The translations under genes were made by a program, and so were the position numbers. Of a DNA stretch of 64,000 bases, positions 35,590 through 44,555 are shown one piece after another. Under the pieces are notes generated by a model that was given only the letters and a program-made list of their open reading frames with translations, made no database searches and was not told the DNA's origin. The number at the start of each line of letters is the position of its first letter. Position 1 is the first letter of the stretch. This stretch comes from Zoogloeaceae bacterium (GTDB taxonomy: Bacteria > Pseudomonadota > Gammaproteobacteria > Burkholderiales > Rhodocyclaceae), in the NCBI GenBank assembly GCA_024235675.1, contig JACKLZ010000002.1, forward strand, positions 62,001 to 126,000, read 5' to 3'.

Positions 35590-36627
35590 TCAGCGACTCT
35601 TCTTGCGCGACTTTCGGCCGCTCTTGCTGGCGGTCGCGTCGAGCCAGCGCGCACGCCACTCGGCCAGCGACGGGTAGAGCTTCGATTCGCGCCCGGCCAG
35701 CGTCTCTTGCAACACGCGCAGGGCATCGAGATCGGCCTTGCCGAGTTTTTCGGGCAACGCCGGTTGCAGCAGCACGCTCAAATCGCCGCGCCCGCCGCTG
35801 CGCAAGGGCAGCCCGTGCCCCACAAGTGTGTGGCGGGTTTCGGTCACCGTGCCCGCCGCAACGCTCACGGTTTCGATGTCGCCGCCCGGCACCGGCACGC
35901 TCACCGCGCCGCCGGCCAACAGGTCGAACAAGGGCACCGGCACGGTCACTTCCAGCGCATCACCACGCAGGGCAAACAAACCATGCAGACGCAGCTGGCT
36001 GTGCAGCAACAAATCGCCCGGCGGCAAATCGCCCACTGGCGCGGCCTTGCCCGCCAGCCGCAGGCGCCGTCCCGGCCACATCCCCGCCGGCACGGTCACC
36101 CGGACCTTGCGCCCCGAGCGCGTCTCGCCCGTTCCGTCGCAGGTCTCGCAGCGCACCTCGGCGCTGTAGCCACGGCCACCGCAGGCATCGCAATGATCGA
36201 GCCCGGTCTTGCTGCGCACCCGGCCACTGCCGCGACAGCAGCTGCACATGCGTGACGAAGCCAGCGTAATCCGGCCGGCGCCTGCGCACTCGCCACAGAC
36301 TTCGGGGCGCTCAAGCTCCAGCACATGCACACCGCCGAAGATGGCCTCTTCGATGTCCAGCCACAGGGTTTCTTGCTGATCGGGGCCGCGCGCGGGCGCG
36401 CTGTTGGTGTCGGCGGCAGTATCAGCCTCGACGTCCTCGTCGCCGCGCACCAGATAGTCGTGCGCCGCCTTGATCTGCCGAAACCGTTCAGCCGCACCGT
36501 GACCATTATTGCGGTCCGGGTGCCACTGCATGGCCAGACGTCGGAACGCGCGCTTGATCTCGGCCGGCAAGGCGCCGGGGGCGAGATCAAGCGCGGCAAA
36601 AGCGTCGGCGCGACTGGCTGGCTGCAT
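35590..36627 (-). CDS. DnaJ-like co-chaperone with zinc-finger domain
   Basis: A 345-residue J-domain protein. Residues 5-65 form the J domain with the HPD tripeptide (AMQWHPDRNNGHG), which stimulates DnaK ATPase. Four zinc-binding repeats follow: CGECAGAG, CSCCRGSG, CDACGGRG and CETCDGTG, then the two-lobed C-terminal substrate domain. The glycine/phenylalanine linker of canonical DnaJ is replaced by an acidic stretch (EDVEADTAADTN). The basic tail SGRKSRKKSR is unusual. It is not next to dnaK-grpE, so it is probably an accessory DnaJ rather than the main one. Confidence 0.9.
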   Translation of the reverse strand: MQPASRADAFAALDLAPGALPAEIKRAFRRLAMQWHPDRNNGHGAAERFRQIKAAHDYLVRGDEDVEADTAADTNSAPARGPDQQETLWLDIEEAIFGGVHVLELERPEVCGECAGAGRITLASSRMCSCCRGSGRVRSKTGLDHCDACGGRGYSAEVRCETCDGTGETRSGRKVRVTVPAGMWPGRRLRLAGKAAPVGDLPPGDLLLHSQLRLHGLFALRGDALEVTVPVPLFDLLAGGAVSVPVPGGDIETVSVAAGTVTETRHTLVGHGLPLRSGGRGDLSVLLQPALPEKLGKADLDALRVLQETLAGRESKLYPSLAEWRARWLDATASKSGRKSRKKSR

Positions 36628-36713
36628 GGGTAGGGTGATCTGGCAATAGTCGAAGACTGGACGGCAAGTTTACCCGCTGACAGCCCGCTTGGGGCGAGTG
36701 CACGCCGCCGCGC

Positions 36714-37625
36714 TCAGAACACCGACAAACCGGTTTTGGTCACAAACAATTCGAGGGCGCGCATACCGGCCACCGAGTTACCCGAGCTGCCCAGTGCGGG
36801 CGACCACACACACAAGGCCAGCTGGCCCGGCACCACGGCGGCAATGCCGCCGCCCACGCCGCTCTTGCAGGGCAGGCCGATCAAAAATGCGAACTCGCCC
36901 GCCGCATCGTAGGTGCCGCAGGTGAGCATCAGCGCGTTGATACGACGCGCCTGACGCGGTGTGACAATCGGGCGCGATGTGATTGGCTGCACACCCTCGT
37001 TGGCCAGGTAGGCAAAGGCGCGCGCCATCTGCACGCAGTTCATGGCAATCGAACACTGGTTGAAATAGACGTCGAGTACCCGGTCCACGTCGTTGTCGAT
37101 CTTGCCGAAACTCTTCATGAAGTTGGCCAGCGCCGCGTTGCGAAAACCCGTCGCCCGCTCCGACTCCGCCACTTCGGGGTCGAAGGCCACCGGCTCGCCG
37201 CACAGCGTGCTGACCAGATTCAACAGCTCGGCCTTGGGGTCATCGCTCAAGGACATCAGTTGATCGGCCACGCAGATTGCCCCGGCATTGATGAACGGGT
37301 TGCGCGCCGTACCCTGTTCAACCTCCAGCTGCATCAAGGAATTGAATGGATCGCCGGAGGGCTCGCGGCCAAGGCGGAGCCACAGCTTTTCGCCAACCTT
37401 TTTCAACGCCAGCGTGAGGCTGAACACCTTGGACACGCTCTGGATCGAAAACGCCTCAAGCGCATCACCCGCCAGCGCGACCTCGCCATCCACGGTGCAC
37501 AGCGCGATCCCGAAGCGCTCCGCCGGCACCCGCGCCAGCGCCGGAATGTAATCCGCCACCTTGCCCTCGCCGACCAGGGGTTTGACCTCTTCGACGATGG
37601 CGTCGAGCTCCGATTGATAATCCAC
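36714..37625 (-). CDS. glsA: Glutaminase
   Basis: Hydrolyses glutamine to glutamate and ammonia. The 303-residue serine-dependent beta-lactamase-fold enzyme has the catalytic SxxK in FSIQSVSKVFSL, then NPFINAGAI, a tyrosine-containing VYFNQCSIAMNC and LPCKSGVGGGI. Length and start (MDYQSELDAI) match the GlsA/YneH family. It appears monocistronic. Supply of glutamate or acid resistance are known roles of homologues. Confidence 0.97.
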   Translation of the reverse strand: MDYQSELDAIVEEVKPLVGEGKVADYIPALARVPAERFGIALCTVDGEVALAGDALEAFSIQSVSKVFSLTLALKKVGEKLWLRLGREPSGDPFNSLMQLEVEQGTARNPFINAGAICVADQLMSLSDDPKAELLNLVSTLCGEPVAFDPEVAESERATGFRNAALANFMKSFGKIDNDVDRVLDVYFNQCSIAMNCVQMARAFAYLANEGVQPITSRPIVTPRQARRINALMLTCGTYDAAGEFAFLIGLPCKSGVGGGIAAVVPGQLALCVWSPALGSSGNSVAGMRALELFVTKTGLSVF

Positions 37626-37793
37626 GCTTCACTCCTTGACGGCATCGCCGATGCGCGCAGTGTAGCGCCTGAACGCCCGAACACCGCGGGGCGAAACACA
37701 CAATCAAACTTACGCTTTTGTTCTGGCAGCGGCCCGTCACGCCGACTAGCTTGGTAGTAACGCAGCCCGAGGTTGCGCCCCCAAGGAGACACC

Positions 37794-38036
37794 ATGAAAA
37801 TCAAAACCGCACTGGCCGCCGCACTCTTCGCCGTATCCACCGGCGCCTGGGCGTTTCACTGCCCCGCCGACATGAAAAAAATTGACGAAGCCATGTCCAA
37901 GAACCCACAGCTCACCGCCGAGCAAATGACGCAGGTGAAAGCCTGGCGTGCCGAAGGTGAGAGCCTGCACCAGGCGGGCAAGCATCAGGAATCGGTCGAC
38001 ACGCTCGCCAAGGCCATGAAAGCGCTTGGGATGTGA
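37794..38036 (+). CDS. Small exported protein
   Basis: An 80-residue protein with a clean signal peptide (MKIKTALAAALFAVSTGAWA) and a mature region of about 60 residues that is mostly charged helix (CPADMKKIDEAMSKN...). A strong AAGGAGAC ribosome-binding site and a terminator directly after it show that it is a real single-gene unit. One cysteine follows the cleavage site by two residues (AFHC), not a lipobox. Similar short proteins occur across betaproteobacteria without known function. Confidence 0.8.
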   Translation: MKIKTALAAALFAVSTGAWAFHCPADMKKIDEAMSKNPQLTAEQMTQVKAWRAEGESLHQAGKHQESVDTLAKAMKALGM

Positions 38037-38056
38037 CCCACCAATTTGCACTATCC

Positions 38057-38082
38057 GGGCCGCCTTGCGCGGCCCTTCTTTT
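38057..38082. terminator. Terminator after the small exported protein gene
   Basis: GGGCCGC-CTTGC-GCGGCCC is followed by TTCTTTT. It lies between convergent genes and may serve the rightward one. Confidence 0.85.
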
Positions 38083-38097
38083 ACCGAACAGTGCGCT

Positions 38098-39279
38098 TCA
38101 AACGTCGAATCTCCGGCGACGCCGGAACACCACACCAAGCCCGCCCAACATCATGGCCCAGGTGGCAGGCTCTGGCACCGGACTCAACAGGAAACCGTAG
38201 CTTTGCCCTTTCAACAGACCCGTACCAACGATTTGCCCCTTTTCGTTGATGCCGTTGGCGCTGCTCAAAACCCAGCCTTCGGCCGGATCGATCAAAGCAT
38301 TCAGATCCTGCATGCCAGCGGTTTCGGTCCATAGCATCGCATGCGCTACATCGCCGACATGAGACCAGCCGATCACCTGCCCCGCATTGTTGATATCCGA
38401 AGCGAAACTGCTCTCGTAACCTGTGGCAGCGCCGGACAAATACCCGAGGCTCTGCATCCCGTCACTTACCGACCACAGAAATGCACACCAGCAATCGTCG
38501 CCTTGGCTCCATCCAATCACCTGACGCGCGTCGTTGATGCCGGTCGCACGGCTGTTTTCATAGGCACCCGGCAGAAAACCAAGGTCTTGCATGCCACCAG
38601 CTTCGGTCCACAAAAAGGCATGACCACCCCCCGTGACTGCGCTGCTCGTCCCGACGACATCGCCGCCCGCATTGATCGCCGCCGCCGAGCTAAGCCCTGT
38701 CCAGCCGCCGTAGTCCGACCCGCCAGTCAGCGTACCAAGCACTCGCTGAGTGCCGTCGGGCTTCGTCATGACCGCAACCTGCGTGCCGCCATGTGTGACC
38801 GTGCCCGCAATTTGATTCTGATCGTTGATGGCCGCAGCGATGCTATCCCCTGAAAGGCCGGACGTATTCAGGTACTGCATGCCCGAGTCACGCGACCACA
38901 GGAAGGCTGCGTCTCCCGACATCAGATCGTCGCGAGGAATTGCAGAGGCGCCAGACAACCCAGCGCCCACTACCCGGTTGTCGTTGTTGATCCCCAGTGC
39001 CATCGAGTCGGGCGTAGCCCCAACGAGCTGGCCGAGATCCAGCATGCCGCTATCGGAAGACCACAAAGACGCCCGATAGTTAGAAAACACCGCTCTTGTT
39101 CCAGCAACCCACCCCGTGTCATTGATGTCGGTGGCGATAAAGCGACTCGCAATCGGCGTCACTGTGTAGCTCACCGCAGCCGACGCCACCGGGGCCGACA
39201 AGAAAAAGGACAACACGCTTACACACAGTCCGATACGCCCAATCGCAGGCAGCGGCCCCGTCGCACACAACGCATTCAT
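38098..39279 (-). CDS. PEP-CTERM protein with HAF repeats
   Basis: A 393-residue exported protein. A signal peptide spans about residues 1-35 (GLCVSVLSFFLSAPVASAA). The mature region consists of about seven HAF-type repeats, each with a 'A-F/L-W-...-G-M-x-D-L-G' core (AFLWTEAGGMQDLG, AFLWSVSDGMQSLG, AMLWTETAGMQDLN). The C-terminus is a canonical PEP-CTERM sorting signal: VPEPATWAMMLGGLGVVF, then RRRRR. Such proteins are processed by exosortase and often travel with exopolysaccharide; no exosortase gene is in this window. GAGGT precedes the ATG at 39279; an upstream ATG at 39333 would lengthen the leader. Confidence 0.92.
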   Translation of the reverse strand: MNALCATGPLPAIGRIGLCVSVLSFFLSAPVASAAVSYTVTPIASRFIATDINDTGWVAGTRAVFSNYRASLWSSDSGMLDLGQLVGATPDSMALGINNDNRVVGAGLSGASAIPRDDLMSGDAAFLWSRDSGMQYLNTSGLSGDSIAAAINDQNQIAGTVTHGGTQVAVMTKPDGTQRVLGTLTGGSDYGGWTGLSSAAAINAGGDVVGTSSAVTGGGHAFLWTEAGGMQDLGFLPGAYENSRATGINDARQVIGWSQGDDCWCAFLWSVSDGMQSLGYLSGAATGYESSFASDINNAGQVIGWSHVGDVAHAMLWTETAGMQDLNALIDPAEGWVLSSANGINEKGQIVGTGLLKGQSYGFLLSPVPEPATWAMMLGGLGVVFRRRRRFDV

Positions 39280-39389
39280 CACCAACCTCACAGGAAATAA
39301 AAACCCCTTAAGGTTAGCACTAAAAAATTCCAAACGACTATGCTTTCAAGCTAATGATCTTTAGCAGGCCCGCCGTCGATCCCAGCACC

Positions 39390-40298
39390 TCACGCCGCCC
39401 GCAATCCCAGCTTCACCGCCCAGCGCCGCAGCTTCTCGCCATCGACCAGCCCGGTCGCCAGCGAGGTGCCGGCCAGAATGACGCCCGCGCCAACGAGCAT
39501 GCGCAGGCCGAGGGATTCATCGAGGATGAGCACGCCCCAGCCCATGCCGAAGGCGGGGATCAGGAAGGTGACGGCGATGGCGCGGGCCGGGCCGATGTTG
39601 GCGATGAGGCGGAAATAGAGGATGTAGGCGACCGAGGTGCAGGCGACGGCCAGGATCGCAGCCGCGACCCAGGCCTCGACGCTGATCTCACCAGCCGGCC
39701 ACAGCCACCAGGCCAGGGGCGCGAGCGCGATGGCAGCGGCGGTCTGGCCGCCAGTGGCGATGGCCAGCGAGGACACACCAGTGAGATAGCGCTTGGTGTA
39801 GTTGGCCGACACGCCATACGACAAGGTCGCGAGCAGACCGGCGACCACCGACAAGGCGATGTGCTCGCCATGAAAACCCGCCTTGCCGGACACCAGCACA
39901 CCCACGCCGATAAAGCCGATGGCCAGGCCGGCGGCGCGCCATTGGGTCAGCCGCTCGCCAAACCACAGCCATGCGACCACGGCCGCCCACAGCGGGGCGG
40001 TAGCGTTGACGATAGAGGCGAAGCCGGCGGTGAGCGAGAGCAGCGCCCAGGCAATCAACACGAAGGGCAACGCGGAGTTGAGGATGCCGACGACGGTCAG
40101 CGGCCAGGCATGCTCGATCAGCTCACGCCATTGCCCGCGCCAGATGATGATCGGCAGCAAAAACAGGGCGGCGAACAGCACGCGGATGAAGATCAGCCCG
40201 ACCGGGCCGAAATCGGGCGCGGCCTGGCGCATGAACAGAAAGCTGGCGCCCCACAGCGCGGCGAGGATGAACAACTCGACGGTGTCACGCGGTCGCAT
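39390..40298 (-). CDS. DMT-superfamily (EamA) transporter
   Basis: A 302-residue inner-membrane protein of two EamA halves, ten predicted segments, such as FILAALWGASFLFMRQA and GQTAAAIALAPLAWWLW. EamA proteins export amino acids, purines or other metabolites; the substrate cannot be predicted. Its start overlaps the ogt end by 14 bp, so it belongs to the ada/alkA-ogt transcript. The link of an exporter to alkylation repair is unexplained. Confidence 0.92.
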   Translation of the reverse strand: MRPRDTVELFILAALWGASFLFMRQAAPDFGPVGLIFIRVLFAALFLLPIIIWRGQWRELIEHAWPLTVVGILNSALPFVLIAWALLSLTAGFASIVNATAPLWAAVVAWLWFGERLTQWRAAGLAIGFIGVGVLVSGKAGFHGEHIALSVVAGLLATLSYGVSANYTKRYLTGVSSLAIATGGQTAAAIALAPLAWWLWPAGEISVEAWVAAAILAVACTSVAYILYFRLIANIGPARAIAVTFLIPAFGMGWGVLILDESLGLRMLVGAGVILAGTSLATGLVDGEKLRRWAVKLGLRAA

Positions 40299-40755
40299 GC
40301 GCGGCCTCCAGATCGAGTAGCGCGCGCTTGCGCGGCAGCCCGCCGGCGTAGCCGGTGAGCGCGCCGTCGCGGCCGATGACGCGGTGACAGGGAATGATCA
40401 ACCAGATCGGATTCTTGCCCACGGCGGCGCCGATGGCGCGGGCGGCGGTCGGCCGGCCCAGCGATGCCGCGAGCGCACCGTAATGCGTGGTCGCGCCGTA
40501 AGGCAACTTGAGCAAGGCCGACCACACCGACTGCTGAAACGGCGTGCCCTGCGGTGCGAGCGGCAGATCAAAATCGTTGCGCTCACCCGCCAGATAGGCC
40601 GTGATCTGGCCGGCTGCCTCGCGGCACAGCGCGTTGGCCGGCAGCGCGCAGTCCGCCTCATCGAAACAGACACTGAGCACGCCCGCGTCGCTGGCACGCA
40701 CCTGGCAGACGCCAAGCGGGGTGTCGAAGCGCAGGCCATAGCATGTCGGGTTCAT
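40285..40755 (-). CDS. ogt: Methylated-DNA-protein cysteine methyltransferase
   Basis: A suicide repair protein that transfers methyl groups from O6-methylguanine to its own cysteine. The acceptor lies in NPIWLIIPCHRVIG near residue 126, preceded by the HTH helix PYGATTHYGALAASLGRP. The 156-residue length is standard. Start at 40755 forms an ATGA-type overlap with the alkA-fusion gene, so the two are translationally coupled. It supplies the O6-methylguanine activity missing from the neighbouring Ada/AlkA fusion. Confidence 0.97.
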   Translation of the reverse strand: MNPTCYGLRFDTPLGVCQVRASDAGVLSVCFDEADCALPANALCREAAGQITAYLAGERNDFDLPLAPQGTPFQQSVWSALLKLPYGATTHYGALAASLGRPTAARAIGAAVGKNPIWLIIPCHRVIGRDGALTGYAGGLPRKRALLDLEAAHATA

Positions 40756-42185
40756 GATGTTTTCTCCTCGGCTTCGCCCAGCGAAGCCCATAAATGCATG
40801 ACGGCGTAGGCGCGCCACGGGCGCCATGCCTCGGCCTGAAGGCGCGCCTCGCGGGTGCTGCACATGCCGAGCGCGGCGCGCACGCCGTAGTCGCCATCGG
40901 GGTAGGCGTCAGGCCAGGCGAGTGCGCGCATGGCGATGTAGTGCGCGGTCCAAGGGCCAATGCCGGGCAAGGCCTGAAGCTGCGCGATGGTCTCCTGCAC
41001 CGGCGCGCCGGGCGTGAGCACCAGCCGGCCTTCGGACACCGCGGCGGCCAGCGCGATGATGACCTCGGCCCGACGGCTGATGACGCCGAGTTCGGCAATC
41101 TGCGACACGGTGAGCGCCGCGATGCGCTCGGCGCTCGGAAACGTGGTGCCGAGTTCTGCCCACGGCGTCTCGATCGGCTCGCCAAACGCGGTGGTGAAGC
41201 GCCCCGCCAGCGTGCGCGCAGCCTTCACCGTAATCTGCTGTCCAAGCACGGCGCGCACGGCCATCTCGATGCCGTCGAAGGCGCCCGGCAGGCGCAAACC
41301 GGGCCGACTTTCAGCCAGCGCGCCCAGGGCTTGCGTCACGGCCAGCGGATCGGCGTCGAGGTCAAACAGACGACGCACCCCGGCCAGCACCGCGGGCACG
41401 ACGGCCGACAGCGACGCCGACAGCGTCACGTCCAGCGCGGCCTTGCCAGCGCGAACCCGCAGCCAGCCACGGTGACCGCCGAGCCGTACAGTGCGACGGT
41501 ATTCGCCGTCGGCGACCTGCTCGACACCGAGGATGGTGCGCCCGGCGAGAAAGTCGAGCAGCCGCGCGAAGTCGAAGGGCGGACGGTAGGCCAGCGTGAA
41601 ATGCAGCCCGTCGCCCGCCGTCTGCCGCACCTTGCCGCGCAGCGCCGAGGGCACCATGCGGTAGTTGCGCTGAAAAGCGGCTTCGAGCGCACGCAGGCTG
41701 CCAAAGCCGGCCGCCGCGGCCACCTCGGTGACGGGCAGCGCGGTGTCGGTCAGCAGTCGCTTGGCCAGCAGCAAACGGCGGGTGCGCAGGTAGTCGGCCG
41801 GTGCGACGCCAAACTGCTCGCGAAACAGCCGGCGCAGATGGCGGTCGGTGATGCCGACCTTTGCCGCCAGCGAAGCGACCGACAAGTCGTCCGCCAGATG
41901 CGCGTCGATCAGCCCGGCGGCGGCATGCGCCAGCGTGGCGCTGGCGTCCATCGCCGACAGCCCCGGCGCCAGCTCGGGCCGGCACCGCAGGCAGGGCCGA
42001 AAGCCCGCCGCCTCGGCCGCTGCCGCACTGACGTAAAAGCTGCACACCATGCGCCGCGGCGTACGCACGCGGCACACCGGCCGGCAATAGATGCCTGTCG
42101 AGCTCACACCAACAAACACCCGCCCATCAAAGCGGGCGTCGTGCGTGGTGAAAGCGTCGTAGCAGCGGTCGGGGTCGAGTTCCAT
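40752..42185 (-). CDS. Ada-type regulator fused to AlkA DNA glycosylase
   Basis: A 477-residue fusion. Residues 1-85 are the Ada zinc domain with four cysteines (YCRPVC and CLRCRP), the first of which takes methyl from DNA phosphotriesters. An AraC-type HTH follows (DHRHLRRLFREQFGVAPADYLR-type, then VAAAAGFGSLRALEAAFQRNY). The second half is AlkA: N-terminal domain, then HhH-GPD (LPGIGPWTAHYIAMR, with the catalytic Asp in AWPDAYPDGD). It should sense methylation, activate transcription and excise 3-methyladenine. The order matches the Ada-AlkA type of many proteobacteria. Start at 42185. Confidence 0.95.
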   Translation of the reverse strand: MELDPDRCYDAFTTHDARFDGRVFVGVSSTGIYCRPVCRVRTPRRMVCSFYVSAAAAEAAGFRPCLRCRPELAPGLSAMDASATLAHAAAGLIDAHLADDLSVASLAAKVGITDRHLRRLFREQFGVAPADYLRTRRLLLAKRLLTDTALPVTEVAAAAGFGSLRALEAAFQRNYRMVPSALRGKVRQTAGDGLHFTLAYRPPFDFARLLDFLAGRTILGVEQVADGEYRRTVRLGGHRGWLRVRAGKAALDVTLSASLSAVVPAVLAGVRRLFDLDADPLAVTQALGALAESRPGLRLPGAFDGIEMAVRAVLGQQITVKAARTLAGRFTTAFGEPIETPWAELGTTFPSAERIAALTVSQIAELGVISRRAEVIIALAAAVSEGRLVLTPGAPVQETIAQLQALPGIGPWTAHYIAMRALAWPDAYPDGDYGVRAALGMCSTREARLQAEAWRPWRAYAVMHLWASLGEAEEKTS

Positions 42186-42309
42186 GCCTGCATTATGGTC
42201 AGCCCGGCGGCATCGGGCACGAACACATCGGACATGGAATCGGGCAAAACTGTCCGGCACGCGCGACGGCTGTGGTTCAATGCGTTTTTGTGCTGCACCG
42301 CGCCATACC

Positions 42310-43173
42310 ATGCCCGCCCTTTGGATGATTCTTGCCAGTTTGCTGTTCGCCTGCATGGGCGTGTGCGTCAAGCTCGGCGCCGACCGCTTCGGCATTGCCG
42401 AGCTGACCTTCTACCGTGGTCTGGCGGGCCTGCTGTTCATGGCGGTATTCATGCGCAGCCGTGGCACCGCCTTTCGCACCCAGCATTGGCGCCTGCAGCT
42501 CACCCGCGCGGTGGCCGGCTCAATCGCGCTGGGCTGCTACTTTTTCGCAATCAGCCTGCTGCCGCTCGCTGCGGCCGTCACGCTCAACTACACCTCGCCG
42601 ATTTTCGTCGCCCTGCTGCTCGCCCTGTGGTTTCGTGAGCCGCTACGACGGCTGGCGATTGGCGCCGTGCTGCTGGGCTTTCTTGGTGTCGTCGTGCTCC
42701 TGCGCCCGACCATCGCGCCCGAGCAATGGCTGGGGGCCGTCGCCGGGCTGGCCTCGGGGCTGATCGCCAGCCTCGCCTATATCAATGTGCGCGAGCTTGG
42801 CCGCGCGGGCGAGCCGGAGTCCCGCACGGTGTTCTATTTTTCGTGTGTGACCTGCGCGGGCGCCGTGCCCTTTGTGATTGGCAGCGGCGGCTTTACCGCC
42901 CCCGATGCCGGCGGCGCCGCGCTGATCCTCGGCGTGGGGGTGTTCGGCACCGCTGCGCAACTGGCGATGACCCGCGCTTACCGCGTCGGCGCCACCATCG
43001 TGGCGGCCAATCTGGCCTATTCCACGGTGATATTCGCCAGCCTGTTCGGCATGCTGATCTGGGGCGAAGTCCTGCCCGCCGCGGCATGGCTGGGCATTGG
43101 CATGATCATGGCGAGCGGCATCCTCATCACCCGTGCCCGCGCGCCAGTGCCAAACACTGCACGCGGCGATTGA
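42310..43173 (+). CDS. DMT-superfamily (EamA) transporter
   Basis: A 287-residue membrane protein with ten predicted segments in two EamA repeats (WMILASLLFACMGVCVKLGA; the second half has SGLIASLAYINVRELGRAGE). The pattern is that of the S-adenosylmethionine/nucleoside-type or riboflavin-type exporters, but no specificity can be assigned. It is divergent from the ada-alkA gene across about 124 bp. It is unrelated in detail to the DMT protein at 39390. Confidence 0.9.
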   Translation: MPALWMILASLLFACMGVCVKLGADRFGIAELTFYRGLAGLLFMAVFMRSRGTAFRTQHWRLQLTRAVAGSIALGCYFFAISLLPLAAAVTLNYTSPIFVALLLALWFREPLRRLAIGAVLLGFLGVVVLLRPTIAPEQWLGAVAGLASGLIASLAYINVRELGRAGEPESRTVFYFSCVTCAGAVPFVIGSGGFTAPDAGGAALILGVGVFGTAAQLAMTRAYRVGATIVAANLAYSTVIFASLFGMLIWGEVLPAAAWLGIGMIMASGILITRARAPVPNTARGD

Positions 43174-43231
43174 AGCCCCACCAGCCGGTCGTTATAGTAG
43201 AGACAGGCCTTCTGCCCAAAAGGAGCATGGC

Positions 43232-43591
43232 ATGATCACCAAAGAGCACTCGGACGGACTCGTCGCCATCGCCGTCTTCGGCGAATTCACCCTCGCGGAC
43301 TACAAAGAGTTCGAGGAGCTGGTCAATTACAAAATCAAGTTCGAAGGCCCGGTCAATCTGCTGATCGACCTGCGCGAAATGAGCGGCTTCACCATCGACG
43401 TGGCCTGGGAAGAGATCCGTTACAGCCGCGTGCACAAGCACGACTTCGGAAAGATCGCGGTCATCACCGAAGACCAGTGGGCCACCTGGAGCGCCTGGGT
43501 GTCGCAAATGTTTGTCGACGCCGACGTGCAGGTCTTTGCCGACGAGGCCGAGGCCCGCGCCTGGCTGGCTGACGAAGAAACCGTCGCATGA
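43232..43591 (+). CDS. SpoIIAA/STAS-like protein
   Basis: A 119-residue protein of the STAS/SEC14-like group (SpoIIAA-like). The core reads GLVAIAVFGEFTLADYKEFEE, then VNLLIDLREMSGFTIDVAWEE. It lacks a visible SpoIIAA phosphoserine motif. Homologues may bind lipids or small ligands. AAGGAG precedes the ATG. It overlaps the rhodanese gene by 4 bp (ATGA), so the two are coupled. Confidence 0.85.
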   Translation: MITKEHSDGLVAIAVFGEFTLADYKEFEELVNYKIKFEGPVNLLIDLREMSGFTIDVAWEEIRYSRVHKHDFGKIAVITEDQWATWSAWVSQMFVDADVQVFADEAEARAWLADEETVA

Positions 43592-44439
43592 GCGAACCGC
43601 TGCGCACGCTCATCACCCCCGAGCGCCTGATCCATCAACTGCAGGCGCCCAACTGGGTGGTGGTCGACTGTCGGCATGACCTCGGCAACCCCGATTTCGG
43701 CCGCGCCGCCTACGCCAAGGGCCACATCCCCGGCGCCCACTTCCTGCACATGGACGACGAGCTCTCAGGCCCGCGCACCGGCAACAACGGCCGCCACCCC
43801 CTGCCCGACCCGGCCGTGCTGGCCCGCCGCCTGGGCGAGATCGGCATCAACCGCGACAGCCAGGTGGTGGCCTATGACGACGGCGGCGGCATGTACGCAG
43901 CCCGCCTGTGGTGGCTGCTCAACTGGCTCGGCCATCGCCAGGTGGCGGTGCTCGACGGTGGCTTTCAGGCCTGGTGCTCGGCCAGTGCGCTGCTCAGCCA
44001 AAAAGACGCCACGCCAACGCCCACCCGCTTCGACGCCGAACTCCAACCGCTGGCGGTTGACGTGGACTACGTCAACACCCACAAGGGCAGCGACGCCATG
44101 CTGCTCATCGACGCCCGCAGCCCCGACCGCTTCCGCGGCGAAAACGAAACCATCGACCCGGTCGGCGGCCACATCCCCGGCGCGATCAACCGTTTCTTCA
44201 AGGACAACCTCGGCCCCGACGGCCGCTTCAAACCGGCGGAACAACTACGTCGCGAATTCACCCCGCTGATGGCTGACCGAGGCCCGGAGCACGTCGTCCA
44301 CCAATGCGGCTCAGGTGTCACCGCCTGCCACAATATTTTGGCGATGGAAATCGCCGGACTGCCCGGCGGCCGTTTGTATCCGGGGTCGTGGAGTGAGTGG
44401 TGTGCGGATGCCGGGCGGGCGGTGGCGCGCGGGGCGTAG
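43588..44439 (+). CDS. sseA: Thiosulfate/3-mercaptopyruvate sulfurtransferase (rhodanese)
   Basis: Transfers sulfur from thiosulfate or 3-mercaptopyruvate to cyanide or thiols. Two rhodanese domains in 283 residues: first with VVVDCRHDLGNPDFGR and KGHIPGAHFLHMDDELSG, second with LLIDARSPDRFRGE and GHIPGAINRFFKDN. The active-site loop is HQCGSGVTACHN with the catalytic Cys at about 238. CGSGV(T/S)A favours a 3-mercaptopyruvate sulfurtransferase. Its stop codon lies inside a repeat element (GTAGCCCGGA). Confidence 0.94.
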   Translation: MSEPLRTLITPERLIHQLQAPNWVVVDCRHDLGNPDFGRAAYAKGHIPGAHFLHMDDELSGPRTGNNGRHPLPDPAVLARRLGEIGINRDSQVVAYDDGGGMYAARLWWLLNWLGHRQVAVLDGGFQAWCSASALLSQKDATPTPTRFDAELQPLAVDVDYVNTHKGSDAMLLIDARSPDRFRGENETIDPVGGHIPGAINRFFKDNLGPDGRFKPAEQLRREFTPLMADRGPEHVVHQCGSGVTACHNILAMEIAGLPGGRLYPGSWSEWCADAGRAVARGA

Positions 44440-44525
44440 CCCGGAGGCAGGCCACAGGCCGGAATCCGGAAGGGTGCGTCATCGACCGATGAGTCCCGGA
44501 TTTCGCTGCGCTGCATCCGGGCTAC
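44436..44525. repeat. Interspersed repeat with GTAGCCCGGA terminal inverted repeats
   Basis: A 90-bp segment bounded by perfect 10-bp inverted repeats GTAGCCCGGA and TCCGGGCTAC, with imperfect pairing inside. Such 'GTAGCCCGG...CCGGGCTAC' elements are widespread in high-GC proteobacterial genomes. It starts inside the sseA stop codon. Confidence 0.75.
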
Positions 44526-44555
44526 TTACTTCCGCGCTGTGGCGGCGCGGGTTTT

